Assembly: GCA_905195005.1 (NCBI GenBank)
Contig: CAJJUC010000018.1
Span: 1 to 21,663 of the forward strand
Source: an uncultured Eubacteriales bacterium
Lineage (GTDB): Bacteria; Bacillota; Clostridia; UMGS1883
Length of the DNA stretch: 21,663 nt
Direction of reading: 5' to 3'
Shown: positions 1 through 10,900 of the stretch, piece by piece
Numbering within the stretch: position 1 is the first letter of the stretch
Layout: each line of letters starts with the position of its first letter
Translations under genes and position numbers: made by a program
The notes under the pieces: model-generated
Database searches by the model: none
What the model was told of the DNA's origin: nothing
What the model saw: only the letters and a program-made list of their open reading frames with translations

Positions 1-3000
1 GACAGCACGCTTAACAAATGGGCATTTATTGACCAGGCGGACACGGAGAACGGAAACACGGCTTCGGCAATCATCCGCGTTGAAAAAGGTAAAAACTTTA
101 AGGGGCGGCTGATATATTTCGCAAGAGACGGCTTCGGCAATGCAACTGATCAATCCGTCCGCGATATAAATATTGATAATGAAGATACTGCCTGCCGGAT
201 CGAAACGGAAAGCGATTCATCTGTTCCGCACCGTAACTACAAAATAACGGTGAGCACGAACAGCAATAATAAGGTGGAGTATCTCTGGAAGGATTCGAAG
301 AACAATCCCATAACGAAATATGAAAAATACACCGGCGGAATTAACACCGCCGATAATGCCGCGACAAGCGCACTCAACGGAGCATATACGCTTGTATGCA
401 AAATAATTCCGCCGTCGGGTGAAAAAAGCGCTTCCTACACGGAAAAAACGTTCTCGTTTGACAATGAGGGTCCGGCAATAAGCGTGCGCAGCCTGACGCC
501 GGATACCTGCAAGGCGTTTCAGACCGTTTCCGTCTTTGTGACGGACGCTTCGGGAGTGACCGAGGGGTTTGCGTCGGTTGTGAATCCCGACGGAACGCCT
601 GTTGAAGGCTTTGAGGAATTTGCGCTGGCGACAGCCGACGGAGCAATTTCGCAGAATATTAATATAGGAAGTATTCCGAACGGAGCTTATGCGCTCAAGG
701 TGCGCGCAGCCGACAAAAACGGGATTGAAACGTCCGCAGTTTCGGAAAGCTTCGGCATAAGGTGCGAAAAACCCGAAATCACGGCTTCGATTGTGACCGA
801 TAAGCAGTATAACGAAAAAGCGCTGACAGCTTCGTCCGATATCACGGTTTCCGTTAAGGCTTCGGAAAGCTTCAAAAATGCGGCGCAGATGAAGAATCAG
901 GCAATTTACTGCCGAATCGGCGAGAGCCTTTCAACGCTCGGCAATTGGGTGAAGATAGGCGATGCGGCGGCGAACGGTGACATTATCACCGCGGAGCTTA
1001 ACACAAAGGCGCCCGTTTCCAGCCTTCCGGACGGAAGAAATGTGCTTTATATTCAGGCGGCAGTATTTGACGCTGACGGAAACACCTCCAAAATAAATGC
1101 CGAAACGGTTTGGTCGGGAGAGCTTGAGTTTTATCACGATGAAACGGCGCCGCAGTCCAGACTTGTGATTGAAGATAAGCACACCGCCGAAAGCATAAGC
1201 GGAAAGGTTTATCTCAGCGACAATCTTGACAGCGAACTGACGCTGACATCCGACAGCTCGGCAATAAAGATTGAAAAAGCGGAGAATGAGCGGAATGTGT
1301 TCAGCATAACGGTAACGGAAAATGTTGACAATGCAAAGCTCCGCGCAAAGGACGCCGCCGGCAACACTTCGGAAATTCCCGTAACGATAAAGGGTATTGA
1401 CAGAGAAGCGCCGACAGCGGATATAAGCATTTCGCACGCGGCGGCAGGCGCAAGAACGGACGCGCAGGCAGCGCTCACCGTAAACGGTGTTAAAGGCGAC
1501 GGCGTTCTGATAACCGCTGTCAGCGAGGAAGATTATAAAACATATATATCAAACGGAAAAATTGACGGTAAGCTGTTTGAAAAATCAACGGATGATAATA
1601 TCACAATAATGCAAACGCGCGAGGAAGAAGGCTTGTGGGACGGCGAAAAGAACCTGACCTACAGCGTTCGCGCAGCCGGACTGACGGGAAATTACTTTAT
1701 CTGCATACGCGCGGAGGACAGCGTTGGGAACACGGCGGATATAATTTCCTCCGAGCCGCTTTCGCCGAAGGACGCGGAGCTTTCGCATGAATTTACGATC
1801 AATCCCATGAAAGCGGGCAAAAAGTCAATTGTTAAAGTGAAGTTTAACATGCCCGTTTATGTTCTTCCGCAGGATAAGATAAGAACAAAGGCGGACGACA
1901 CTCTGATTGACCCAGCAGGACTGACGGAGGCGGAGAAAATTACCGAAACCAATCTTGCTCTTGCAAAATCGCTCGGCGGATTTTATTCGCAGGATTATTC
2001 GTTCACGATTGAGAAAAACGGCGAATATATGCTTTACACCGCGGACGATATCGGCAGAACAAAGCTTGTTCGGCTGAAAGCTGAGGGAGTTGAGTTTAAC
2101 TCCACCGGCGGTCTTAAGGCGGAAATTTATGACGGTGAAACGCTCATCACGGATTACAGCCTTGTAAATCCCGATAATTATCCGAAGCTTGTCATAACGC
2201 CCGAAAAAGCAGGCAAGAATCTTGCCCCGCTTCCGTCGCTTGATAAGCCGCAGAACGGTCTTGAGTTCTCGGAGGAGGAGTCGGAGCACGGAGCAAGCGA
2301 CAGCACATACACCAAGCTTGTCTATACAATAGTTCCCATTGCAGATGAGAATTATCAATTGGCAAAATCAACGGAAAGACTGATTGAGGTTTACATATTT
2401 GATGAAACCAATACCGAGCCGTCAACGTGGAGTCTTGAGAGCCTTGTGCTTGACGGAATTGATAACACGCCTCCCGAAACAAGCGTGCGTGTAACGCCCG
2501 AAATATTTGTGTTCGGCAACGACGATTACGGTCACCCCGAAAGAATTGTTCCGACTGCCGGAGAGGTTATGTTCTATGTAACCGCGCAGGACGCGGAGAG
2601 CGGAATCGGGAAAATCAAGCTGCTCAGCGAGTATAACGATGAAACACAATCGGAGATACTTGTTGAAGCTCCGCTTGACAAAGACCACAGCGAAGAACCG
2701 TGGAGCTGGGACGGCGCGCAGTACAATATTCCCGTAAAAATCGATTATTACGGAGATACCGACCCCAAGAGCGTAAAAATGATACGCTATACCTTCAGCG
2801 ATAATTACAGAATCAATGCGGTTGAGGTTGAAAACAGGTCCGGAAACAGATCATGGGCAATGCTCAACTTTATGGAAGGTCTCGGAACAAGGGGTGCGAT
2901 CTGCAAGCTGGAGCTTGAGGAAAATAAGGATTACAAGCTTAAGTATTATTATCTGAACAGCAATGACGAATGGATTGAAATTCCCGACCCGACAGATGAA

Positions 3001-4938
3001 AAAACGTTCTACAAAAAGGCAAAGGTTGTGCTTGAGCCGATGACGGATTACGGAGACGACCAAACAAGATGGGAAATCGGCGACCGTGAAATCCGCGTGC
3101 TGAACAACAACGGTTTGTTTGAAAAAGAGCTTGATTCATTTGAGCGTTCGTTTACCTTTAAAATAAAGGATAAGTTCGGATATACGAAGGATGTCCGCGC
3201 GGACGCACTCGATAATTTCGACTGCGAACCCGGAGAAATCAGTTACACCTTGTCCGAAACGGGTAAAACAAACAAGGACATCAAGCTCACCGTCACCGCA
3301 GCGGACGAAAAGAGCGGCGTCGGCAATGTTATGCTTGTTTCCGCAAAGGGCGCCGTTGAGTTGACTGAAAACGGCGGAGCTTATGAGTATGACATAACCG
3401 AAAACGGAGTTTACAGCATTGTTATGCTGGACGGCGTGGGAAATAAAACCTCAAAGAATTTCAGCGTCGGAAATATTGACAAAACCGTTCCCACGGCGGA
3501 GGTTGAGTACAGCACCGATAAGGTAACCTCGCGCCCGGTGAGCGCGTCACTCACATTCTCAAAGCCGAATGTGCGCATTACGAGAATTGAGTATAATCCG
3601 TCAGGAACGCTGCGTGCGTCCGACTACAGTGTGAATTACACAACCTCGGTTATAACATTCACAAAAACCGGAACGGTTGACGTATACTTCGAGGACGAAT
3701 TCGGAAACGAGGGAGTGCGCGATGTAACTGTCGCAAATATTGACACAACGCCCCCGGCGCTTGAAGCTGTTATGACCCCGAACCCGAACAAAACCGAGGT
3801 CAGCGTGAGGTTTGACAAGGCGAAAAATTCAGAGACGGGCGAAGCAATCGACAAACGGCGCGAGCTCGGCGATGTTACGGTTGCATACGGAGGAATCGCC
3901 CGAAAAGCCGATACGGCGGAATTTGTGTTCTGTGAAAACGGCTTCTACACCTTTAAAACGTATGACGATGAGGGAACATCGGCTTTCCTGACCGTTGAGA
4001 TAAAGGATATTGACACAAAGGCGCCCGTAATCACGCAAGTGAGATGGAGCTATGAATACGATGTGCTTGAAAGCGGCGCATGGCAGACGAAAACGCATAA
4101 CGGCTCGGTAACGCCGTCAAAGGCAGGCTATATTATCGCGTCCGATGTGAATCCCGTGACAAACCAGGATGTTACGGTCACGGTTGTTACCGATGATGAG
4201 ACGAGAAATGCCGGAAGCAGCGGAGAATTTGCAAAGGAAAACGAAAAGGTATACAGCGACAACGGGCTTTACATATTCAATATGGAAAAATCAAACCTTC
4301 TCACTGATTCGTACGGCGTTGACGTTGAAATCATCGACAGGATTCCGCCGGTTATTGACCTTTTCGGCAAGAATGAGCTTGTGTTCTATGAAAACAGCTC
4401 CATCGGCGAGGCATATAACCGCGACATGCTTGAAAAGCCGGGCGTTGCGTTCAAGGCGTTCGACGCTTTCGGAAAAGGAACCGATTTGAACGGAGCGGTT
4501 TCAATCGATTGGGGCGGCTTCGACCCGAGCGATATAAACAAGAACACATTTGATTCCGGGAAGCCTTATACAATCACCTATTCCGTTTCCGATAAAGCGC
4601 ATAACATCACAGAGGTTAAGCGCACGGTGCGGCTTGTCGGCATGCATGATACTGTTGCATTCGTAAACGGAAGTCTTCCCGACGCGTCCGGCAGATGCGA
4701 GGTTGAGGGCGATAAGGTGACTGTGAGTCTTAAGAACATTTCACCGAGCGCGGCTGTATATGTTCGCCGCATGAGCGGACTTAAAACAATGGGTCAGATG
4801 AAAAAGAGTGAGACAGTTGTTCCGCGTGACGAAAACGGCAGCTTCACCGTAACGGGACTTTCCGAAGGCTGGCACACATTCTATGTTCAGACGGATAAGC
4901 GCGATTACTTTGTGCTTCAGGTTTACATCTATATTTAA
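1..4938 (+). CDS. Giant Ig-like repeat surface protein (5' end outside window)
   Basis: The frame is open from base 1 to the TAA at 4936-4938, giving at least 1645 residues; the N-terminus and any signal peptide lie upstream. A GTG at 250 is only an internal valine codon. The protein is a chain of beta-sandwich modules whose junctions carry an (I/F)D-x-x-x-P type motif, for example near residues 154, 380, 467, 821, 1160, 1248, 1338 and 1446; the last four are 88-108 residues apart, the size of an Ig-like domain. Residues about 1449-1546 (PPVIDLFG start, YTITYSVSDKAHN end) resemble the DUF5011 bacterial Ig-like family. The last ~100 residues form another small beta-rich unit. No SLH, LPxTG, membrane helix or catalytic motif is visible, so how it is held at the surface is unclear. 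The next gene follows after 15 nt with an overlapping ribosome binding site. Adhesin or envelope scaffold is an inference from architecture. Confidence 0.85.
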   Translation, partial: DSTLNKWAFIDQADTENGNTASAIIRVEKGKNFKGRLIYFARDGFGNATDQSVRDINIDNEDTACRIETESDSSVPHRNYKITVSTNSNNKVEYLWKDSKNNPITKYEKYTGGINTADNAATSALNGAYTLVCKIIPPSGEKSASYTEKTFSFDNEGPAISVRSLTPDTCKAFQTVSVFVTDASGVTEGFASVVNPDGTPVEGFEEFALATADGAISQNINIGSIPNGAYALKVRAADKNGIETSAVSESFGIRCEKPEITASIVTDKQYNEKALTASSDITVSVKASESFKNAAQMKNQAIYCRIGESLSTLGNWVKIGDAAANGDIITAELNTKAPVSSLPDGRNVLYIQAAVFDADGNTSKINAETVWSGELEFYHDETAPQSRLVIEDKHTAESISGKVYLSDNLDSELTLTSDSSAIKIEKAENERNVFSITVTENVDNAKLRAKDAAGNTSEIPVTIKGIDREAPTADISISHAAAGARTDAQAALTVNGVKGDGVLITAVSEEDYKTYISNGKIDGKLFEKSTDDNITIMQTREEEGLWDGEKNLTYSVRAAGLTGNYFICIRAEDSVGNTADIISSEPLSPKDAELSHEFTINPMKAGKKSIVKVKFNMPVYVLPQDKIRTKADDTLIDPAGLTEAEKITETNLALAKSLGGFYSQDYSFTIEKNGEYMLYTADDIGRTKLVRLKAEGVEFNSTGGLKAEIYDGETLITDYSLVNPDNYPKLVITPEKAGKNLAPLPSLDKPQNGLEFSEEESEHGASDSTYTKLVYTIVPIADENYQLAKSTERLIEVYIFDETNTEPSTWSLESLVLDGIDNTPPETSVRVTPEIFVFGNDDYGHPERIVPTAGEVMFYVTAQDAESGIGKIKLLSEYNDETQSEILVEAPLDKDHSEEPWSWDGAQYNIPVKIDYYGDTDPKSVKMIRYTFSDNYRINAVEVENRSGNRSWAMLNFMEGLGTRGAICKLELEENKDYKLKYYYLNSNDEWIEIPDPTDEKTFYKKAKVVLEPMTDYGDDQTRWEIGDREIRVLNNNGLFEKELDSFERSFTFKIKDKFGYTKDVRADALDNFDCEPGEISYTLSETGKTNKDIKLTVTAADEKSGVGNVMLVSAKGAVELTENGGAYEYDITENGVYSIVMLDGVGNKTSKNFSVGNIDKTVPTAEVEYSTDKVTSRPVSASLTFSKPNVRITRIEYNPSGTLRASDYSVNYTTSVITFTKTGTVDVYFEDEFGNEGVRDVTVANIDTTPPALEAVMTPNPNKTEVSVRFDKAKNSETGEAIDKRRELGDVTVAYGGIARKADTAEFVFCENGFYTFKTYDDEGTSAFLTVEIKDIDTKAPVITQVRWSYEYDVLESGAWQTKTHNGSVTPSKAGYIIASDVNPVTNQDVTVTVVTDDETRNAGSSGEFAKENEKVYSDNGLYIFNMEKSNLLTDSYGVDVEIIDRIPPVIDLFGKNELVFYENSSIGEAYNRDMLEKPGVAFKAFDAFGKGTDLNGAVSIDWGGFDPSDINKNTFDSGKPYTITYSVSDKAHNITEVKRTVRLVGMHDTVAFVNGSLPDASGRCEVEGDKVTVSLKNISPSAAVYVRRMSGLKTMGQMKKSETVVPRDENGSFTVTGLSEGWHTFYVQTDKRDYFVLQVYIYI

Positions 4939-4944
4939 GGAGGG
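4937..4944 (+). promoter_or_regulatory. Shine-Dalgarno overlapping upstream stop codon
   Basis: AAGGAGGG begins inside the TAA stop of the Ig-like gene and lies 9 nt before the ATG at 4954. This fixes the start of the SLH-protein gene and implies that the two genes are cotranscribed and translationally coupled. Confidence 0.85.
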
Positions 4945-4953
4945 ACAGCAGGA

Positions 4954-7900
4954 ATGAATATCTGTAAAAAATTACTGTCGTGCATACTTGCGGCAGCAAT
5001 GCTGCTGACGCTTGCTCCGGCTGCATTTGCTTCCGAAGCGGCACAGTACAGCATCACAAACGGGTATTTAACATATACTTTCAATGCCGATACGGGCGGT
5101 TTCGCAATCGAAACCGCCGAGGGCAACCCGAAAAAGATACTCGATAATAACATTCCCCTCCTTTATGCCGAGGATAAAACGCACAGTAACGGCACATCGT
5201 TCATAACGGTGCGTGTTGGGGATAAGGACTATATTTTCGGTCAGGATTACGGCTTTTTCGGGATTGATTCAAAGCTCGGAACGCCGACCGTCAGCGAGGA
5301 AGGCAGACTGCTGACGATTCCGTGGACAATAAAGGGGATAACCGTAACGCTCAAGGCAGCTCTCGGGCAGGACGCTGACAGCGATATAACGGGAAACGTC
5401 GGTCTTTCGTTTGAGGTTAAAAACGAGAGCGGCAAGGATGAAAACGTGAGCGTGCGCCTGCTTTTGGACACAGCGCTCGGAAACGAAATCGACGCACCTT
5501 ATTTTGTGGTTGATACCGATATTAAACCGACGATGACGGAATCCGAATATGCGGGCGATGAGCTTCCGCAGCAGATTCGCTGCGTTGATTCGCTGTCAAA
5601 GCCGTCAAAGCTTTCGTATATTCTTACAAAGGGCTGGAACGGCGGAGTGACGGCTGACAGGGCTGTTATCGGTCACTGGGCCAACATGGCGAATACAAGA
5701 TATGATTACAAGCCCGACCGTTACTGCGATTTCACCAACTATTCAAACGACCATCGCATACCCGACAGCGCAGCCGCACTATACTGGGAAAACAAGGCGC
5801 TGAAAAACAGTGAAAGCTTTTGCGGCGAGCTGCTTTACGGCGTGGGCAACTTTTCGAAAAACACGGATGACAATGTCGGCATTAACATTACAGCCGGGCG
5901 CGTTGAGCTTGCGGACGATAAAAAGTCATATAAGAATGACGGAATAATCGACGTTACGGTAGAAATCGACAATACGGTTGACGGCGCTGTGAAGCTGACA
6001 AACGCAATGATTCGCCTGACGGTTGACGAAAAGGAATTTTCTGTTATCGAGGGTGACGCAGCTGCCGTTCATAAGGAAATAGGCAGCGAGGTTGTTACAA
6101 AGCAGTATAAACTTAAGGCGGTTCCGCAGGCGGAGCTGACGGCAGGCACAATCTATGTTTCACTGACGGCAACGCAAACGCTTGCGGACGGCACTGAGGC
6201 AGATTTTGAATCCGCCGCGGAAAGAAGCGTTATTCTCCGTTCAACGGAGGGCAAGCTGCCCGATGTGCAGATGAATAAAATCAATCCCAAAATTGTGTAC
6301 ACAAGCGGCGAAAAAGCCGTTACCGTTTCGGGAAAGATGAAAGCGTTCAAAGCTCTTAAGGAAAATCAGGGCTGGGATTTAAGACTGATTCACGAAACAA
6401 CCGGCGAATCGGTGCTGATTAAAAAGAGCAATATTTCGTTCCTTGACGATTCGTATGAAAACATGAGCTTTTCAACGGGCGAGGAGCTTACCGTCGGAAG
6501 CTATAAGCTTGTATTTGAATTTACGAATCCGCAGCTGATTGCGGATCTTGGGAAAAGCATAACCTGCCCTCAGAAGCTTCAGGTTTCGGCAGATCCGAAG
6601 TACAAGCTGAAAATGTACGGAACGATGGCGCTTGTCCGCACAACGGACAATAACAAAACCGATTACGATTTCTTTGCCTTTGAAAACGAGGGCGATTACC
6701 TCAGCTTTTATAAGGGTAAAACCGAAAAAACGGGGCTGCTTAACGGCGGTAAGATAAAGTACAATTTCGGTGAAGAAAAAGCAATCGGGAAGCACGAGAT
6801 TATCCTTACGGTTCGTGCGAATCTGCGCGAAATGACAAGAAAGTCGGGCGAAAATACCGAAACCTACTGGCAGGCATCGTATTCCGACGGCGATATTATA
6901 ATCAATAACATGCTTTCGTATGAGGGCGAAAAGCCGCTTGAAATTTATAAAAACGGCGATGAATATACCGTTAAGGGTGACGGACTTATCAAGGTTGTCA
7001 ACTCCATTAACGTTTGGAGAAGCAAATGGAGCTTCTCGGTTAATAAAGGAATGGTGACCTCGCTTGACGGCGAACGCCTTGAGAAAAAGGGTGAATATGC
7101 CCTCGGCAGCAAGCCGCTTCAGCTTTCACTTGACGGCGCCGCAACGATGATTCAGTCTGTCGGCGGCTTCCTTGTCGATTTGAAATTCGGCGAAATGAGC
7201 TCTAAGTGGCACGATGGCGGCGATGGAATCGTGACCTACGGAATAGGCTTCGGCGGCTCAATCAGTATCCCGATAAGCGCAAAGAAAAAGAACACCGACC
7301 TCACTGCCGATCAGGAGGATATGAGCGAGGAGCTGAACAATCTTTTTGATGAAAGCTTAACTGCGGATCAGGAAGATATGTCGCTTGAAATGAACAACCT
7401 GTTTAACGAAACGCCGAAAAAAACATCGTCGGGAGCAAAGCTCACAAAGGACACAAATCTTTCCGAGGGGCAGCTGTCAGCCGAGATCAACAATGTTCTT
7501 TTCGGCGAAAACGGAAATGTTGAAAATGGCGCGGTAAAGGTTGATTCAACAGGCTTTATCGGAATTGACGCCAAGACAACGCTTGCGCTTCCGAAGGACG
7601 TTTTGGGATCGCTCGTTTCGAATTCTCCCGGAATATATGCGAGCGTGACGATTAACACAATCGAAAATATTTATCAGCTTGACGTCGGCGTTAACATCAA
7701 GGTTATCGAATGTGAGGGAACGCTCGCGTTCAAAGAGGTTAAGGTAAAGGGCAAGGATAAAATTCTCCCCGACAAGATTGAATTTTATGTCCGCCAGGGG
7801 CTGAAAATTCCGCTGGCGCCGCCCGTGCTTTACATGACGGGTCTCGGCGGCGGAGTCAACGAGCTTGCCGATACCATCGGCGGACAGTTTGATTCGCTTC

Positions 7901-10900
7901 CCCCTATAACGATTCTTCTTTTCACAAGGCTTGAGGCGATTGAAACGCTTATCGGTGATTTCAATGCGCGCGTAAGTCTTGAAGGAATGTCGCTCACGGG
8001 TGATATGAAGCTGAAATTTTCCGATAAGCTGCTTGATCTTAATGCAGGAATCTACGCCAAGTGGATTGAACCGTGGGAGCTTAATCTGTACGGAAACGTA
8101 AGCATCATTGACGGACTTATTAAGGGCGGCATAACGATAAACATTGCGGACCATTACTTCTACGGATACATATTTGCAAGCATCTGCATCCCCGACAGCA
8201 TCCCGTTTGTCGGCGGCAAGGAGCTTGCAGGCGTTGAAGCGGCGGTATCGCACGAGTTTATCGGCGCAAATATAAAGATAATCGGCATACGCTTCGGCGT
8301 TATCTATTACTGGGGCGGAAATGTTTCGTTCGGCAAGAATATTGACCTCAGCGCACCGAAAAAGGGCGACGGAACGCAAAATGCAATGATGAGCCTTGAA
8401 TCGGGAGATATGATAGGCTGCTACGGCACAAACGTTCATCGGCTTGCGGCAACGCCGATTTTGGCAAACGGCGGAATCAGCCTGCTTTCTGCGGAGAAGT
8501 CGGCAAGCATTGAGGTTAAAAACGCAGCCGGAAGCAACGCTTTGCTGCTTGAAATTCCGTTCACCGGAACGGGCACTCCCGAGCCGGGTGAAATAACGCT
8601 TAAAAACCCGTCAGGCAAAACCGTCCTGACTGTCGGCGATGATGGCAAAGGCAACGGAAACATGCTTGTTCAGGAACGCGAGGACGGCAATTACATATAT
8701 GTGACAGTAACCGAGGCTGATAAGATTGAAAACGGAATATGGACGGTTACTTACACAACGGAGAACATAAGCATAGGCACATTCGTGATGAACCGCGTTG
8801 ACGATATTGCTGAAATCACTTCGTGCGCGGCAGCCCATGCCTCCGATGAGGACTACAATATCGACGCGTCATGGAGCATAAAAGGCGGAGCCGAACAAAG
8901 CGGCACAATCGATGTTTATCTGACAGAGGATAAGGACGTTCTCTCAAAGATTAAAACAAGCACAAACAAGGGCGATTCGCTCGGAACGAATATTCTTCAT
9001 AAGGATTACGATAAAATCAGCTCGGGCAGCGAGAAAATAACGCTTCCCAAAACGATGCCGAGCGGAGCATACTATGTTGTTACAACGCTTTCAACCTCGG
9101 AGGGAATCAGCCTTGCAATAACCGACGCCCCGATTAAATTTAAAAATCCGAGCCTTCCGAAGCCCGTTAAGAGCGCGCATATCAACTACGGCGGAAACGG
9201 AAATCTTTTCGTTAAGGTTGAAGACGCCGACTCTCCCGACTACACACACTATATTGCTGAAATTGTTTCCGAGGACGGAACTGTTCTTCAGAACAACATC
9301 GGACAGTTTGAGCGGGGCAAAAACTTTGTGTTCGGAAAGGAAGCCGGGCTTGAGGTCGGAAAAACCTATCATGTGAACATCAGAACGCTTAACGAAAAAT
9401 ATGAAAAGCTCGGCGAAGAGTACAAGACGGTTTACTATTACGGTGACGACATCGTTCGCTCCGATTCGTTCACGCTTGAAGAAAAGCACACCGTTATGCC
9501 GAAGCTTGAAAGCGTTAAAGCAAACTTTGACACATTGAAGGAATATATCAGCCAAAACAGCGTGACGGTTGAATATACCTTCAGCGAACCGGTATTTGTT
9601 GAGCTGTCGATTAACGGCGGACAAAAGGCATACAGCGGCGGTCTGTTTAAAAAGGACTGGCAGTTCACGCTCGATGACCTTGAGGACGGCGATTATATCA
9701 TCGATTTCACAGCGTATACCGAAACGAAAAACCATATCACGGGCAGCGATTCCGCTCTTGCTGACGCACAGCTCGGATTCACGGTTGACACCTCCGCACC
9801 GGTGCTTTCACTCAGCAGAAAAACGGCTGACAGTGTTGAGCAGGACGGCGGCGCAGTTAAAGCAATCTTCGGAGCAAACACCGTTATGACGGACGAAAAC
9901 GGAAACTATACGATTGAGGGACTTACGGAAAAATCGGCAAGCTTCACCGTTGACGGAGCGGAAACGGGAATAACAAGGGCGGCAAACGGAAGCTTTATTT
10001 ATAACGGAACGCTTACGGACGGAGAATCCTTTAAGCAGCATACACTCTGTGCGGTTGACAATGCAGGAAACAAGAGCGAGGCCGTTGTTTCCGTAATAAG
10101 AAAAGGCGCATTCTCGCTTAAGGAAATCGAAATCCGAAACGGTGATAATGAGATTCCGCAGAGTAACGGCGAAAAGAAGGTAAGCGTCCGAAACGGTCAG
10201 ACGGTTTCGCTCACTGCATGGGCAGTGACAGAGGACGAAAAACGCATCAGACTTGAAAACGACGCTGTTCTTTGGAACGTACTATACAGCAAAAACAATG
10301 TTTCCGTCAGTGACGGAATGCTGACGGCGCTTGCAGCCGGTGAAACGGCTGTCAAGGTTAAGCTGAAAACGGCTGATATTGAATTGAGCGGCGGCGATGT
10401 TGCATCGGGTGGACTTTCCGACTATACGATTGTCGAAATCGGCAAAAATTCAAAGGGCGATCTTGCGGATAAAATCAGAGAAGCAGAAAATGCACTTGCA
10501 GCAAATCCGTCGGCTTCGGAGGATAAGAAGCAGGCGCTTTCCGATGCAATCGATGCGGCTAAAAACCTGCTTAACAATCCCTCGGCAACGGAAGAGGATT
10601 ACACAAACGGAGTTACAGCGCTCGACAACGCAATTTCCGTTTTCAACAGAACCGGTTCGGGAAGAGGATCATCGGGCAGCCGCACAAAAGCGCTCTACGC
10701 AGTTAATATTCTTCCGTCCGAACACGGCAAAGTAAGCGCTTCAAGCAACAAGGCATACAGCGGCTCAAGCGTAACAATAACGGCTGTTCCCGATGAGGGC
10801 TATGCGGTTGAAGATATACTTATCAACGGCAAATCGGTCGGCCGTGCCGAGGTTTACACGGTTCAGTCAATTTCGGAGGATATTAACGTTCAGGTCATTT

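Noticed and set aside
250..252. GTG as the start of the first gene
   Set aside because: The frame is open all the way from base 1 with Ig-like sequence before it and there is no ribosome binding site, so the gene is simply cut by the window.
7546..8439. - strand open frame (297 codons) inside the SLH gene
   Set aside because: Antisense shadow of a gene with signal peptide, strong Shine-Dalgarno and SLH domains; no recognisable motif.
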